Shown piece after piece: positions 1 to 7,028 of a stretch of DNA of 13,058 nt; within the stretch, counting starts at the first letter, position 1, and every line of letters begins with the position of its first letter. Made by a program: the position numbers and the translations under genes. The notes under the pieces are model-generated. The model was not told the origin of the DNA. It saw only the letters and a list, made by a program, of their open reading frames with translations, and made no database searches. Location: contig CAINXK010000084.1 of the NCBI GenBank assembly GCA_903854805.1, positions 1-13,058 of the forward strand, given 5' to 3'. This DNA is from an uncultured Anaerolineae bacterium. Its GTDB lineage: Bacteria > Chloroflexota > Anaerolineae > Anaerolineales > Villigracilaceae.

Positions 1-2098
1 TATCATTCACAGATACGTCACCCATCCAAAACTCGCCAGATGGAATTTTAACCCATTCTGGCTCGCCAAAAGGCGGCTGCCAAAAACGCGCCAGACTCTG
101 CCCACCCTGCAAACTTGTCAGAGCATTACTGGCCATAAGCTTATGTGTCAGATACTGGCGGTCACCCGGCCGGAGCGGCACGTTGGCGACCTTCTTCAAG
201 CTTTTTCTAACGTCATCCAGCAGACCGGGGTCCAAATCCTTCAGATCAAAATCCGACAGGCACTCGGCGGCCAGCAAGCTAAAACGGTTTGAATCTAACC
301 GGGACTGTTGACCAGCACCCTGGATAGATTGGACCAATTCGCTGACCCGGTGCTTTTGTGTGCTGAGAATGCCGGCTTCAAATAGGATGACTGCATGCCA
401 CCAGGGTGAAGGCAGACATTTAACAATATAAGCCAGGCTATCTTCACGTTCAGATAACGCGTGCGCAGCCAGAATTTCTTGATAAATACGCCCGGAAAAT
501 CCAACCTGGTCTGCGCCGCACTCAACAAACAGGCCGAAACTTTCCCCCACAAACCGCATAAAAGTATCCAGAGCCGCACTGGCCAGAGCCTGATCCGCAT
601 GATAACGCTGCAAGAACCATGGCTGCAGAGCGGTCTTCAAAACATCGGGCGCTGCCTCGGTAAGATTATTCTGATGCAGCCAAAAAGCCAGTATCTCCAA
701 CGCCCGCCGTCTTTCCACGCGATCCAGGCTGCGCTGACCGGCTTCAAGGCGGGTCGCCTGCTCGGGAAGATTAGCAAGATCCCATTGGTCCAGCATGACA
801 TCCACAGCCGAATCGTACAGATATGCCTGGTGTTCAGGCAGTTGTTCCCGGTGGCGTTGAACCAGGGCCAGCATGGTGAGAGCCTGAGGAGTAACCGCCA
901 GGTCAGCCAGGTTGGAGTTGGTCTCAATAGCACCAATCAATTTTTGGGTATTCAAACGTGCTCTGCTGAGCACATCAGAAGTCTCCGCGCCAGCCAGCCC
1001 AATCTCAACTGTATTTGAAAACACGCGTACAAACTGGCGCACTTCGCCCGGAATGAATTCGCGTATCTGGATCGTGCCAAACTGTTCGCTCAAAAGTGGG
1101 GTGTTTTCGTCTGGCCACTTTTGGGTGAACGGACGACTGGTTACGATATAACGACAGGATGGGAAGCGTTTGACAAACTCAACGATCAGGCGCATTACAC
1201 GCTGGCGCAAGCGCTGATCATCGATCTCATCCATGCCATCCAGCAAGACCAGGGCCCGGCCGGTGACAATATGTGAGTCGAAAAACTTATCAGGCAAAGC
1301 CAGATTCTGCGTTTCAGACCTTATGCGCAGATAATTCAACAGTCGCACCGGGCTATCCGGGCCTGATTTTCGATATTTTTCCTTCAGATAATGACCCAGG
1401 GCACGCACAGAAATCAGGATGGGAAGGTGATCATCTTCAGCATTGATTATGCGTTGTTTCCCTACAGCAGCCGGCTTGGCGGATGCAACAGCTGACTCCT
1501 GCTTCTCACCCATCAGTGAACGGGCATAGGTCAACAACATGAAATTTATCAGGGTGGATTTACCCGAGCCCGCCATCCCGGTAATCACGAGGCGGCGATA
1601 ACGCTGCAAGGCACTGGCCAGGCTAAGCACTGCCGCCCCGCCATAAGGTCCATCGTCCCTTTCCGGGCGGATCACCCCCAAGCGTAGATCCATAAGCTGG
1701 AGTGGCACATAGACTTTTTCAAATTGAATTTCTAGAGACTGGCCGCCAGTGCCAAAACCAGGCAGAGCCATAAATTCATGCGCCGCCAGGATGTTTTCAA
1801 GATAGCGTTGGTGCGCTTCTGAAAGCAGGAGCGCCTCGCGAACTGGTCGTGAGGCGTTTGGGGCTTTTTCTGGCTTCTTTTTGGATTCTGAAACATGCTT
1901 GACCGCTTCAGGTACCTTCAGGTTTTCCGGCTCAACTGCCTGGGCAACCACGGGAGCAGGTTCGTCCACAACAAGCTGCGACAATTGAACTGGTACCCCA
2001 GCCGGATTCGGCGGTGTCTCGGTAAACATAACACGCAGGACCGCAAAGGTTTTCTTGACCCTGTCGATAATGTTGTCAAATTGTTGGTTGGCGGGCAT
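1..2098 (-). CDS. NACHT-family STAND ATPase with C-terminal FGE-sulfatase (SUMF1/C-type-lectin fold) domain, C-terminus beyond window
   Basis: Open from ATG at 2098 to the window edge (699 codons, no in-frame stop). A GGAG ribosome site lies just upstream (GTGGAGTTAAG-ATG). Residues 1-28 form a short helix-like segment; 30-90 are a Pro/Val/Glu/Lys-rich linker. The NTPase core has Walker A GMAGSGKST at 174-182, Walker B LLDGMDE at 285-291 (the small residue and second acid typical of NACHT) and a sensor-like YIVTSRP at 317-323. A helical region follows, including the LYDSAVDVMLDQW-type segment seen C-terminal to NACHT cores. The visible C-terminus (about 680-699, EWVKIPSGEFWMGD) is the start of an FGE-sulfatase domain, which normally runs another 200 or more residues. 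Known for the family: NACHT/STAND proteins oligomerise on ligand sensing, and some bacterial ones are antiphage. Inferred: a sensor or defence protein. No classical N-terminal effector (TIR, nuclease, protease) is visible. It has its own promoter and is not obviously part of the metabolic cluster. Confidence 0.9.
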   Translation of the reverse strand, partial: MPANQQFDNIIDRVKKTFAVLRVMFTETPPNPAGVPVQLSQLVVDEPAPVVAQAVEPENLKVPEAVKHVSESKKKPEKAPNASRPVREALLLSEAHQRYLENILAAHEFMALPGFGTGGQSLEIQFEKVYVPLQLMDLRLGVIRPERDDGPYGGAAVLSLASALQRYRRLVITGMAGSGKSTLINFMLLTYARSLMGEKQESAVASAKPAAVGKQRIINAEDDHLPILISVRALGHYLKEKYRKSGPDSPVRLLNYLRIRSETQNLALPDKFFDSHIVTGRALVLLDGMDEIDDQRLRQRVMRLIVEFVKRFPSCRYIVTSRPFTQKWPDENTPLLSEQFGTIQIREFIPGEVRQFVRVFSNTVEIGLAGAETSDVLSRARLNTQKLIGAIETNSNLADLAVTPQALTMLALVQRHREQLPEHQAYLYDSAVDVMLDQWDLANLPEQATRLEAGQRSLDRVERRRALEILAFWLHQNNLTEAAPDVLKTALQPWFLQRYHADQALASAALDTFMRFVGESFGLFVECGADQVGFSGRIYQEILAAHALSEREDSLAYIVKCLPSPWWHAVILFEAGILSTQKHRVSELVQSIQGAGQQSRLDSNRFSLLAAECLSDFDLKDLDPGLLDDVRKSLKKVANVPLRPGDRQYLTHKLMASNALTSLQGGQSLARFWQPPFGEPEWVKIPSGEFWMGDVSVND

Positions 2099-2125
2099 CT
2101 TAACTCCACAGGCGCAATAAATACC

Positions 2126-2154
2126 AATATACAACAAGGCTGTTATTCAAGCAA
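2126..2154 (-). promoter_or_regulatory. Putative sigma-70-type promoter of the NACHT-FGE gene
   Basis: On the minus strand a TTGCTT hexamer (2149-2154) is followed after exactly 17 bases by TATATT (2126-2131). Transcription would start near 2119, giving a leader of about 20 nt that contains the GGAG ribosome site. The -10 is 5/6 and the -35 about 3/6 to consensus. Predicted from sequence only. Confidence 0.5.
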
Positions 2155-2435
2155 GCACCCTGGTATCCCGAATATCGCTCTTCTCAAAAATGCAAATTTT
2201 TGTAATAAATATGGGCAGAAAAGTAGCATACTGGCAGGACCCGTGTATCCACGCCTGGCTACAAAAATACTGAGATGATCTATGGCTCTGCGAAAGAAAA
2301 AACTTTAACCAGCCAACTTCTAAATAACGATCAGAAAAAGCAGGAGAGCCAGGTTAAAAAATGGTTCAGCCTTTTCAGGAAAATATAAAAACCTGACAGT
2401 GGTGCGATTGGAATACACAAAAGCTGAAACGGAGA
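2155..2435. other. Intergenic stretch between AOR-1 and the NACHT-FGE gene, no gene seen
   Basis: This stretch is AT-rich and has stops in all frames. Short open frames crossing it on the plus strand have no ribosome site and no recognisable product. I looked for a terminator after AOR-1. There are T-tracts on the minus strand, and a weak pair TCAGG/CCTGA around an AT-rich loop near 2380-2400, but no convincing GC-rich stem next to a U-tract. Termination here may be Rho-dependent or imprecise. Confidence 0.5.
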
Positions 2436-4139
2436 TTATAGATTGTCGAAAATAGTATCCAGGTCTTCATCGGCAACATCAAAGACCGCGTTCAGCGGAG
2501 GTAATGGCTCGCGGGTCATCCATTCTGGCAAGCGATCATCTTTTTTGGTAAACCCGGCGCGCCGGTTCCACTCGCGCTCCATCTTGATGGTCTGCTTGCC
2601 CAATTCTTGAAGGAAGTTTGCCGGCACATCCCAGCCATACCGGGCTTTGACTAATTCTGGAATGGCCGTGGGTGCTGCTGCGAAACCAAACCCGGCAAAA
2701 ATGCAGGCGCCAAGTGTATCGTAGCCGGCCATGTTAAGCTGGGCCCCCAGTGAAATAGCGGCCTGGCCCTTTGGATCGGTATGGTTAACTTTGGCCCGAA
2801 TTGTAAGCCCACAGGTATGGTCTGCGCCTTGCGGCGTGGTAGCAAAGGTCACACCAGTACCCTTAATGGCGCGCGGCTCGTAAGCACTCATAGCCTGGCC
2901 CTTGGTGGCAGGCACTCGCTCCACACCCAGCACCTTGCCGGTCGTGACTGCACCCATCCCCAGGATCCGGCCCAAAGGCGTATTGCGACGGATCTCATCG
3001 ATCAGTTCAAGCGCGCGGCTGGCATCCCCCCACTGCATCAAACCGGCATCGCAAGCCACGCCAAGGGCGGCCCCGAGCTCAATTGAATCCAGGCCAAGAT
3101 CATTGGCCTGCCAGTTTAGGCGGCCAATATCATCCAGCGAACCAATACCCAGGTTCGAGCCCATCAAACCGACCGTTTCATATTCAAGCGGAGATACAAT
3201 CGTCTTGCCATCTTCACCGCCAAAAATATTAGAACAGCGGATCGTGCAGCCAGCCATGCAGGCATGCGTAGGATTTGATTCGCCAGCCCGGCTCAAGAGC
3301 AGATCGCGCATATATTCGCCGCTGATGGTCTCAACCTGTTCAAAATGCCCGGACGAAAAATTTCGGGTTGGCAGTGCGCCAAAGCCATCGGTCATGCGCG
3401 GCATTGCCTGGGTGCCATAATCGCGATAGAGGGCGGTCTGCGGATGTAACATCAACTGAGATGTGTAGTCTTTCTGAGCTCGCTTAAAAGCTTCTGGATC
3501 AAGAATGGGTGGTTTTTGACCACCCGTAGAATCAAAAACGATGGCTTTCAATCCGCGGGTTGCCATGACTGCACCCAGCCCTCCACGAGCTGCGATGCGC
3601 GAGGGAATTTTATCCTTATCAATATTCTGAATACCGGCAGAAGAAAGCTTCATCTCACCACCGGGGCCGATCAGGGATATGGCAACTTTATCCCCAAATT
3701 TTTGGACCAGTTTTTGGGCACTTTCATAAACACCCAGTCCGGTCAACTCAGCAGCGCGTTCCCAGCTTGCGCCAGCCAGACTCAAGTGCAGTGTCCACAA
3801 ACCGGGCTCAAGCGGCTGACCTTCAATGATCAGGGCCTTGATGCCCATGGTGGCCAAGTGCAAACCTGTGCGTCCACCGGCATTGGCTTCTTTGATTCCA
3901 CCGGTAAGCGGAGATTTTCCCCCGATTGAAATACGGTCAGCAGAAGAGACCATATGGCCCACCAGCAATCCGGGGGCAAAAATCAGCTTATTCCTGGGAC
4001 CGAGTGGCTCGCAGGTCGGCTCAACCTCGTCCAGCATGATGCGCGCCAACAGTCCACGCCCACCAAGTTGTTCCCAACTGGCTGGCACCGGCTCGGTGCT
4101 TAGCTTGTGTTCTTTGACATCAATACGCCAGATTTGCAT
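2436..4139 (-). CDS. Tungsten-type aldehyde:ferredoxin oxidoreductase, divergent subfamily (AOR-1)
   Basis: 567 aa; ATG preceded by GGAGAACAA. Members of this cytoplasmic family oxidise aldehydes to carboxylates at a bis-pyranopterin tungsten centre and pass electrons through a 4Fe-4S cluster to ferredoxin. The N-terminal AOR domain shows LGGRGL (25-30), SPLTGG (76-81) and EANAGG (84-89), which are cofactor-domain signatures. The cluster cysteines are C294, C298 and C302 (motif CMAGCTIRC) with the fourth at C479 (DTLGACIF). The first two cysteines are three residues apart instead of the two in AOR-2 and in Pyrococcus-type AOR, so this is a different subfamily with uncertain substrate. Length is slightly below the usual 600-620 aa. 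It lies 57 bp after the second aminotransferase and is likely the last gene of that transcription unit. The aldehyde product of a neighbouring aminotransferase is the obvious candidate substrate (inference). Confidence 0.92.
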   Translation of the reverse strand: MQIWRIDVKEHKLSTEPVPASWEQLGGRGLLARIMLDEVEPTCEPLGPRNKLIFAPGLLVGHMVSSADRISIGGKSPLTGGIKEANAGGRTGLHLATMGIKALIIEGQPLEPGLWTLHLSLAGASWERAAELTGLGVYESAQKLVQKFGDKVAISLIGPGGEMKLSSAGIQNIDKDKIPSRIAARGGLGAVMATRGLKAIVFDSTGGQKPPILDPEAFKRAQKDYTSQLMLHPQTALYRDYGTQAMPRMTDGFGALPTRNFSSGHFEQVETISGEYMRDLLLSRAGESNPTHACMAGCTIRCSNIFGGEDGKTIVSPLEYETVGLMGSNLGIGSLDDIGRLNWQANDLGLDSIELGAALGVACDAGLMQWGDASRALELIDEIRRNTPLGRILGMGAVTTGKVLGVERVPATKGQAMSAYEPRAIKGTGVTFATTPQGADHTCGLTIRAKVNHTDPKGQAAISLGAQLNMAGYDTLGACIFAGFGFAAAPTAIPELVKARYGWDVPANFLQELGKQTIKMEREWNRRAGFTKKDDRLPEWMTREPLPPLNAVFDVADEDLDTIFDNL

Positions 4140-4196
4140 TTGTTCTCCATGCGGGAATCCAGAAGAGAGAAAATCCCTGGTCCGGATAGTTTACCT

Positions 4197-5552
4197 TTAA
4201 CCGAATAAGGCTATTACTGCCTCACGGAATACCCGGGTGTGATAATCCACATCGGCCTGGGATGTTTCGGGAGAAATCAAGGCCATGTTGTGGAATGGGG
4301 TCATTAGAATACCCCGGTTGAGCATATAAAGATGCATAAACCGATCAAGCTCGTGATCAATGGCTGCAGCAGCTTCACCACCATTTTTGGGTGGAGTAGG
4401 ACGGAACCAGTATTCAGAGCGATTGCCCAGACGTTTGACGATCCAGGGCAGCCCAAATTCCTGGATAACAGACTCCACACCAGCTGTAAATTTTTCCTGG
4501 AGCGCAAATGCTTGCTCATAGAATGCGGGGGTCAGCACCTCTTCAAAGGTGGCCTTCATGGCGGCGATCGAAAGCGCATTTCCGGCCAGAGTGCCGCCAA
4601 TCCCGCCCACGTCTGAATCGTCTTTCACCAGCAAGGCATCGAACCGATCGGCTACTTCCTGGGTGAATCCATAAATTGAAGCCGGAATGCCACCCGCGAT
4701 GGGCTTTCCCAGGGTCAGAAAATCGGGCTGAAGACCAAACGCAGCCGTGTAACCACCCGGACCTGCGCAAATGGTGTGGGTCTCATCAATGATCAGCAGG
4801 GTACCATATTTGCGGGTCAGCTTACGCAGTTCATCATGATAGCCAGGGGCAGGATGGATAATGCCAATATTGGTCATGACCGGTTCCGCCAATATGGCGG
4901 CCACATCACCCGCAGACAGGGCAGTTTCCAGCGCAGCGATATCGTTAAACTCAATCACCTTGGTGGTATAGATCGGGTCTACCTGCGGGCCCATATTATT
5001 GGGGCGCGACATGGGAGTGCCTTCTTCATCCAGGATAATGAAGGTTTCATCAACAGAGCCGTGATAGCAATAATTAAAAACCAGCACCTTGGGGCGACCG
5101 GTGATCATGCGTGCCATTCGCAAAACAAAACGGTTGGCGTCCGTGGCCGTCAGGGCAAACTGCCAGAACGGCAAGCCAAATCGACGTTGAAGTTCTTCGC
5201 CAACCGCAATGACATCTTCAAACGGCAGCATCAAAGTTGTGCCCTTTTCGATCTGGCGCATGACAGCCGCGACAGTGGCGGCCGGCGCATGCCCGGTCAT
5301 GGCACCGGTATCACCCAGGCAGAAATCGATATAATCTCGCCCATCGACATCTGTGAAATGCGCGCCTTTGGCCTCTTTGACAAATACCGGGAAAGAGCCC
5401 GCCCAACGGATCATCCAGAGCATGGGCACACCGCCATGCAGGGATTTCCGGGCACGCTGGTATAGCGCATAGGATTTAGGGTGCTGCTCATGAAAGAGGA
5501 CTTCCTCTGCACGAATAAGTTGTTCCAAGCGGGAACGGTCTAATGGTGGCAT
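4197..5552 (-). CDS. Class III PLP-dependent aminotransferase, glutamate-1-semialdehyde-aminomutase-like subgroup (not HemL)
   Basis: 451 aa, fold-type I aminotransferase. The PLP-binding lysine is K283 (LGKPIAGG), the PLP-ring aspartate D256 (IIDETHT), and the aromatic/histidine stacking pair lies in YCYHG (161-165). In place of the usual SGTEA-type phosphate-binding loop it has TATDAN (135-140), and DETHT followed by CAGPGG replaces the DEVMTG/DEVQSG motif of HemL and GabT. This marks a separate subfamily often annotated only as 'aspartate aminotransferase family'. Substrate is not recognisable from sequence: omega- or beta-amino acids and amines are possible. The start is the ATG beginning MPPLDRSR; the upstream sequence has no strong ribosome site, consistent with translation from an operon mRNA. 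It lies 53 bp after the GabT-like gene and 57 bp before AOR-1. A role in heme synthesis is unlikely, as no heme genes are nearby and the motifs differ. Confidence 0.88.
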   Translation of the reverse strand: MPPLDRSRLEQLIRAEEVLFHEQHPKSYALYQRARKSLHGGVPMLWMIRWAGSFPVFVKEAKGAHFTDVDGRDYIDFCLGDTGAMTGHAPAATVAAVMRQIEKGTTLMLPFEDVIAVGEELQRRFGLPFWQFALTATDANRFVLRMARMITGRPKVLVFNYCYHGSVDETFIILDEEGTPMSRPNNMGPQVDPIYTTKVIEFNDIAALETALSAGDVAAILAEPVMTNIGIIHPAPGYHDELRKLTRKYGTLLIIDETHTICAGPGGYTAAFGLQPDFLTLGKPIAGGIPASIYGFTQEVADRFDALLVKDDSDVGGIGGTLAGNALSIAAMKATFEEVLTPAFYEQAFALQEKFTAGVESVIQEFGLPWIVKRLGNRSEYWFRPTPPKNGGEAAAAIDHELDRFMHLYMLNRGILMTPFHNMALISPETSQADVDYHTRVFREAVIALFG

Positions 5553-5605
5553 GATTTACCAATCGATCATTGAATGATTAAACTAAGAAGGTGCGATACC
5601 AAACC

Positions 5606-6886
5606 TTACTTTAAGACATCACTTAAGGCTTGTCCAAATATTTGCAGACCAGTATGCACCTGTTCTGCGCTGACATTTAGCGGTGGGATCCAGCGAATGG
5701 TGTTGTCGTAAGTACCGCAGGATAACAATAACAGACCCTGCTGCTCAGCCGAGTGAATAACCGCCTTGACGGTGGTCTTATCAGGTTTGCCCCTGGCATC
5801 CAGGAACTCGGTCCCGATCATCAGCCCAAGACCACGCACATCCCCGATCGCCGAAAACTCCTCCTGGAATTTACGCAACCCGGTTTGAAGCTGGGTGCCA
5901 CGCTCAACAGCATTTTCAAGCATCTTCTCATCTCGAATAGCGTGAATGGTGGCAACACCCGCAGCCATTGCGACGGCATTACCGCCGTATGTGCCGCCAT
6001 GCGAGCCAACCGGCCATTTTTTCATCAAATCAAGCCGGCTGAATACACCAGAAAGCGGCATGCCAGAAGCAAGACCCTTGGCGACCGTCATAATATCAGG
6101 TACCACTCCAAAATGATCCTGAGCAAACCATTTGCCTGTCCGTCCAAACCCACTCTGAACTTCATCGAAAATAAGTAAGATGCCATATTTATTGCAAATT
6201 TCGCGCAGGCCTTGCATGAACGAGGCCGGTGGAACCACATAACCGCCTTCTCCGAGCACGGGTTCGATCAGGATGGCAGCGGTATCGGCCGGAGAAATTT
6301 GGGTGATAAACAATTCTTCCAGGGCCCCGAGTGCATACTGGCTGGCCTTTTCCTCACTCATACCCAGGCGAAAAGCATAGGGGAATGGGGTGACATACAC
6401 TCCCGAAGGCAATACCTGCGAGACACCCTTGTAACCGGTCTTGGATGTGGTCAGTGCCATGGTTCCAGCAGTTCGACCGTGGAAAGAACCTGTAAATACA
6501 ACCACGGCCTGCCTGCCCGTGGCTGCGCGAGCCAGCTTGACTGCGCCTTCGACCGCTTCTGCACCTGAATTGCTAAAAAAGAAACCGTCGATGGAAGGCG
6601 GGACAATCTTGCGGACTTCTTCAATTAGCTGCAGCATGGGCTGATGTACAACGATATTGGCCTGGGCATGCAGAAAGAGACCAGCCTGTTCACGAACGGC
6701 CGCCACAACCTTGGGGTGACAGTGACCTGTATTCGTCACTCCAATTCCGCAAGTAAAGTCCAGGTATTTTTTGCCATCAGTGGCGTAGATGTAGGATCCT
6801 TCAGCGCGTTCAGCTTCGATGGGGAAGATGCGCGACCAAACAGGTGACATGTGCGGAAAATTCTGTTCGTACAGTGTGGTTGTCAT
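5606..6886 (-). CDS. GabT-like class III aminotransferase (4-aminobutyrate / omega-amino donor type)
   Basis: 426 aa from ATG at 6886. The frame stays open upstream to 7243, but that part overlaps the end of AOR-2 and an intercistronic hairpin and looks nothing like the family, so the internal ATG (MTTTLYEQNF) is chosen; the ribosome site there is weak (GAGCGAG). The GABA-aminotransferase residues are present: I48 (GIGVTNTGH), SGAE (107-110), R138 in FHGRT, E213 in LGEGG, D241-V243 in DEVQSG, PLP lysine K270 (TVAKGLASG), T299, and R398 (IRWIPPL), the arginine that binds the substrate carboxylate. Reaction: omega-amino acid or amine plus 2-oxoglutarate gives semialdehyde plus glutamate. GABA is the best guess from these residues; putrescine, 5-aminovalerate or ornithine enzymes are close relatives and cannot be excluded. 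Its position directly after AOR-2 suggests that the aldehyde formed is handed to an AOR. Confidence 0.9.
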   Translation of the reverse strand: MTTTLYEQNFPHMSPVWSRIFPIEAERAEGSYIYATDGKKYLDFTCGIGVTNTGHCHPKVVAAVREQAGLFLHAQANIVVHQPMLQLIEEVRKIVPPSIDGFFFSNSGAEAVEGAVKLARAATGRQAVVVFTGSFHGRTAGTMALTTSKTGYKGVSQVLPSGVYVTPFPYAFRLGMSEEKASQYALGALEELFITQISPADTAAILIEPVLGEGGYVVPPASFMQGLREICNKYGILLIFDEVQSGFGRTGKWFAQDHFGVVPDIMTVAKGLASGMPLSGVFSRLDLMKKWPVGSHGGTYGGNAVAMAAGVATIHAIRDEKMLENAVERGTQLQTGLRKFQEEFSAIGDVRGLGLMIGTEFLDARGKPDKTTVKAVIHSAEQQGLLLLSCGTYDNTIRWIPPLNVSAEQVHTGLQIFGQALSDVLK

Positions 6887-6967
6887 ATTTACTCGCTCGA
6901 GACTTGAATATGCCCAGTTTCTGCCTGGGCTCGAACCCATCCAGCAGGATGTAGATGAGTTGGTCAA

Positions 6968-7016
6968 TCGTCCCGCAGGTTTGTCGCCTATCTTGAGGCT
7001 GGAACCTGCGGGACGA
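6968..7016 (-). repeat. Perfect 14-bp inverted repeat (intercistronic hairpin, possibly REP-like) between AOR-2 and GabT-like gene
   Basis: Arms 6968-6981 (TCGTCCCGCAGGTT) and 7003-7016 (AACCTGCGGGACGA) are perfectly complementary. The 21-nt loop holds a further GCCT/AGGC pair (6986-6989 with 6996-6999). The hairpin starts 12 nt after the AOR-2 stop. No U-tract follows it in the direction of transcription, so it is not a standard terminator. It may stabilise the upstream message, attenuate read-through, or be one copy of a dispersed palindromic repeat. No second copy is present in this window. Confidence 0.75.
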
Positions 7017-7028
7017 GCGGAATTATTA

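Noticed and set aside
461..1018. 185-codon plus-strand open frame
   Set aside because: It is antisense to the NACHT-FGE gene, whose frame is continuous with clear motifs; the plus-strand product shows no domain.
1..2435. Template repeat or reverse transcriptase of a DGR, or any CRISPR array, near the NACHT-FGE gene
   Set aside because: None is visible in the window: no RT motif, no near-duplicate of the C-terminal coding region and no regularly spaced repeats; it could only lie beyond the left edge.
4776..5465. 229-codon plus-strand open frame
   Set aside because: Antisense shadow of the second aminotransferase; low-complexity His/Gly/Arg-rich product without motifs.
4197..5552. Assignment of the second aminotransferase as HemL (heme synthesis)
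   Set aside because: The loop and PLP-site motifs (TATDAN, DETHT) differ from HemL and no heme genes are nearby.
6968..7016. Hairpin considered as a terminator that would end the AOR-2 transcript
   Set aside because: The sequence following it in the direction of transcription is GATTGACC, with no U-tract.
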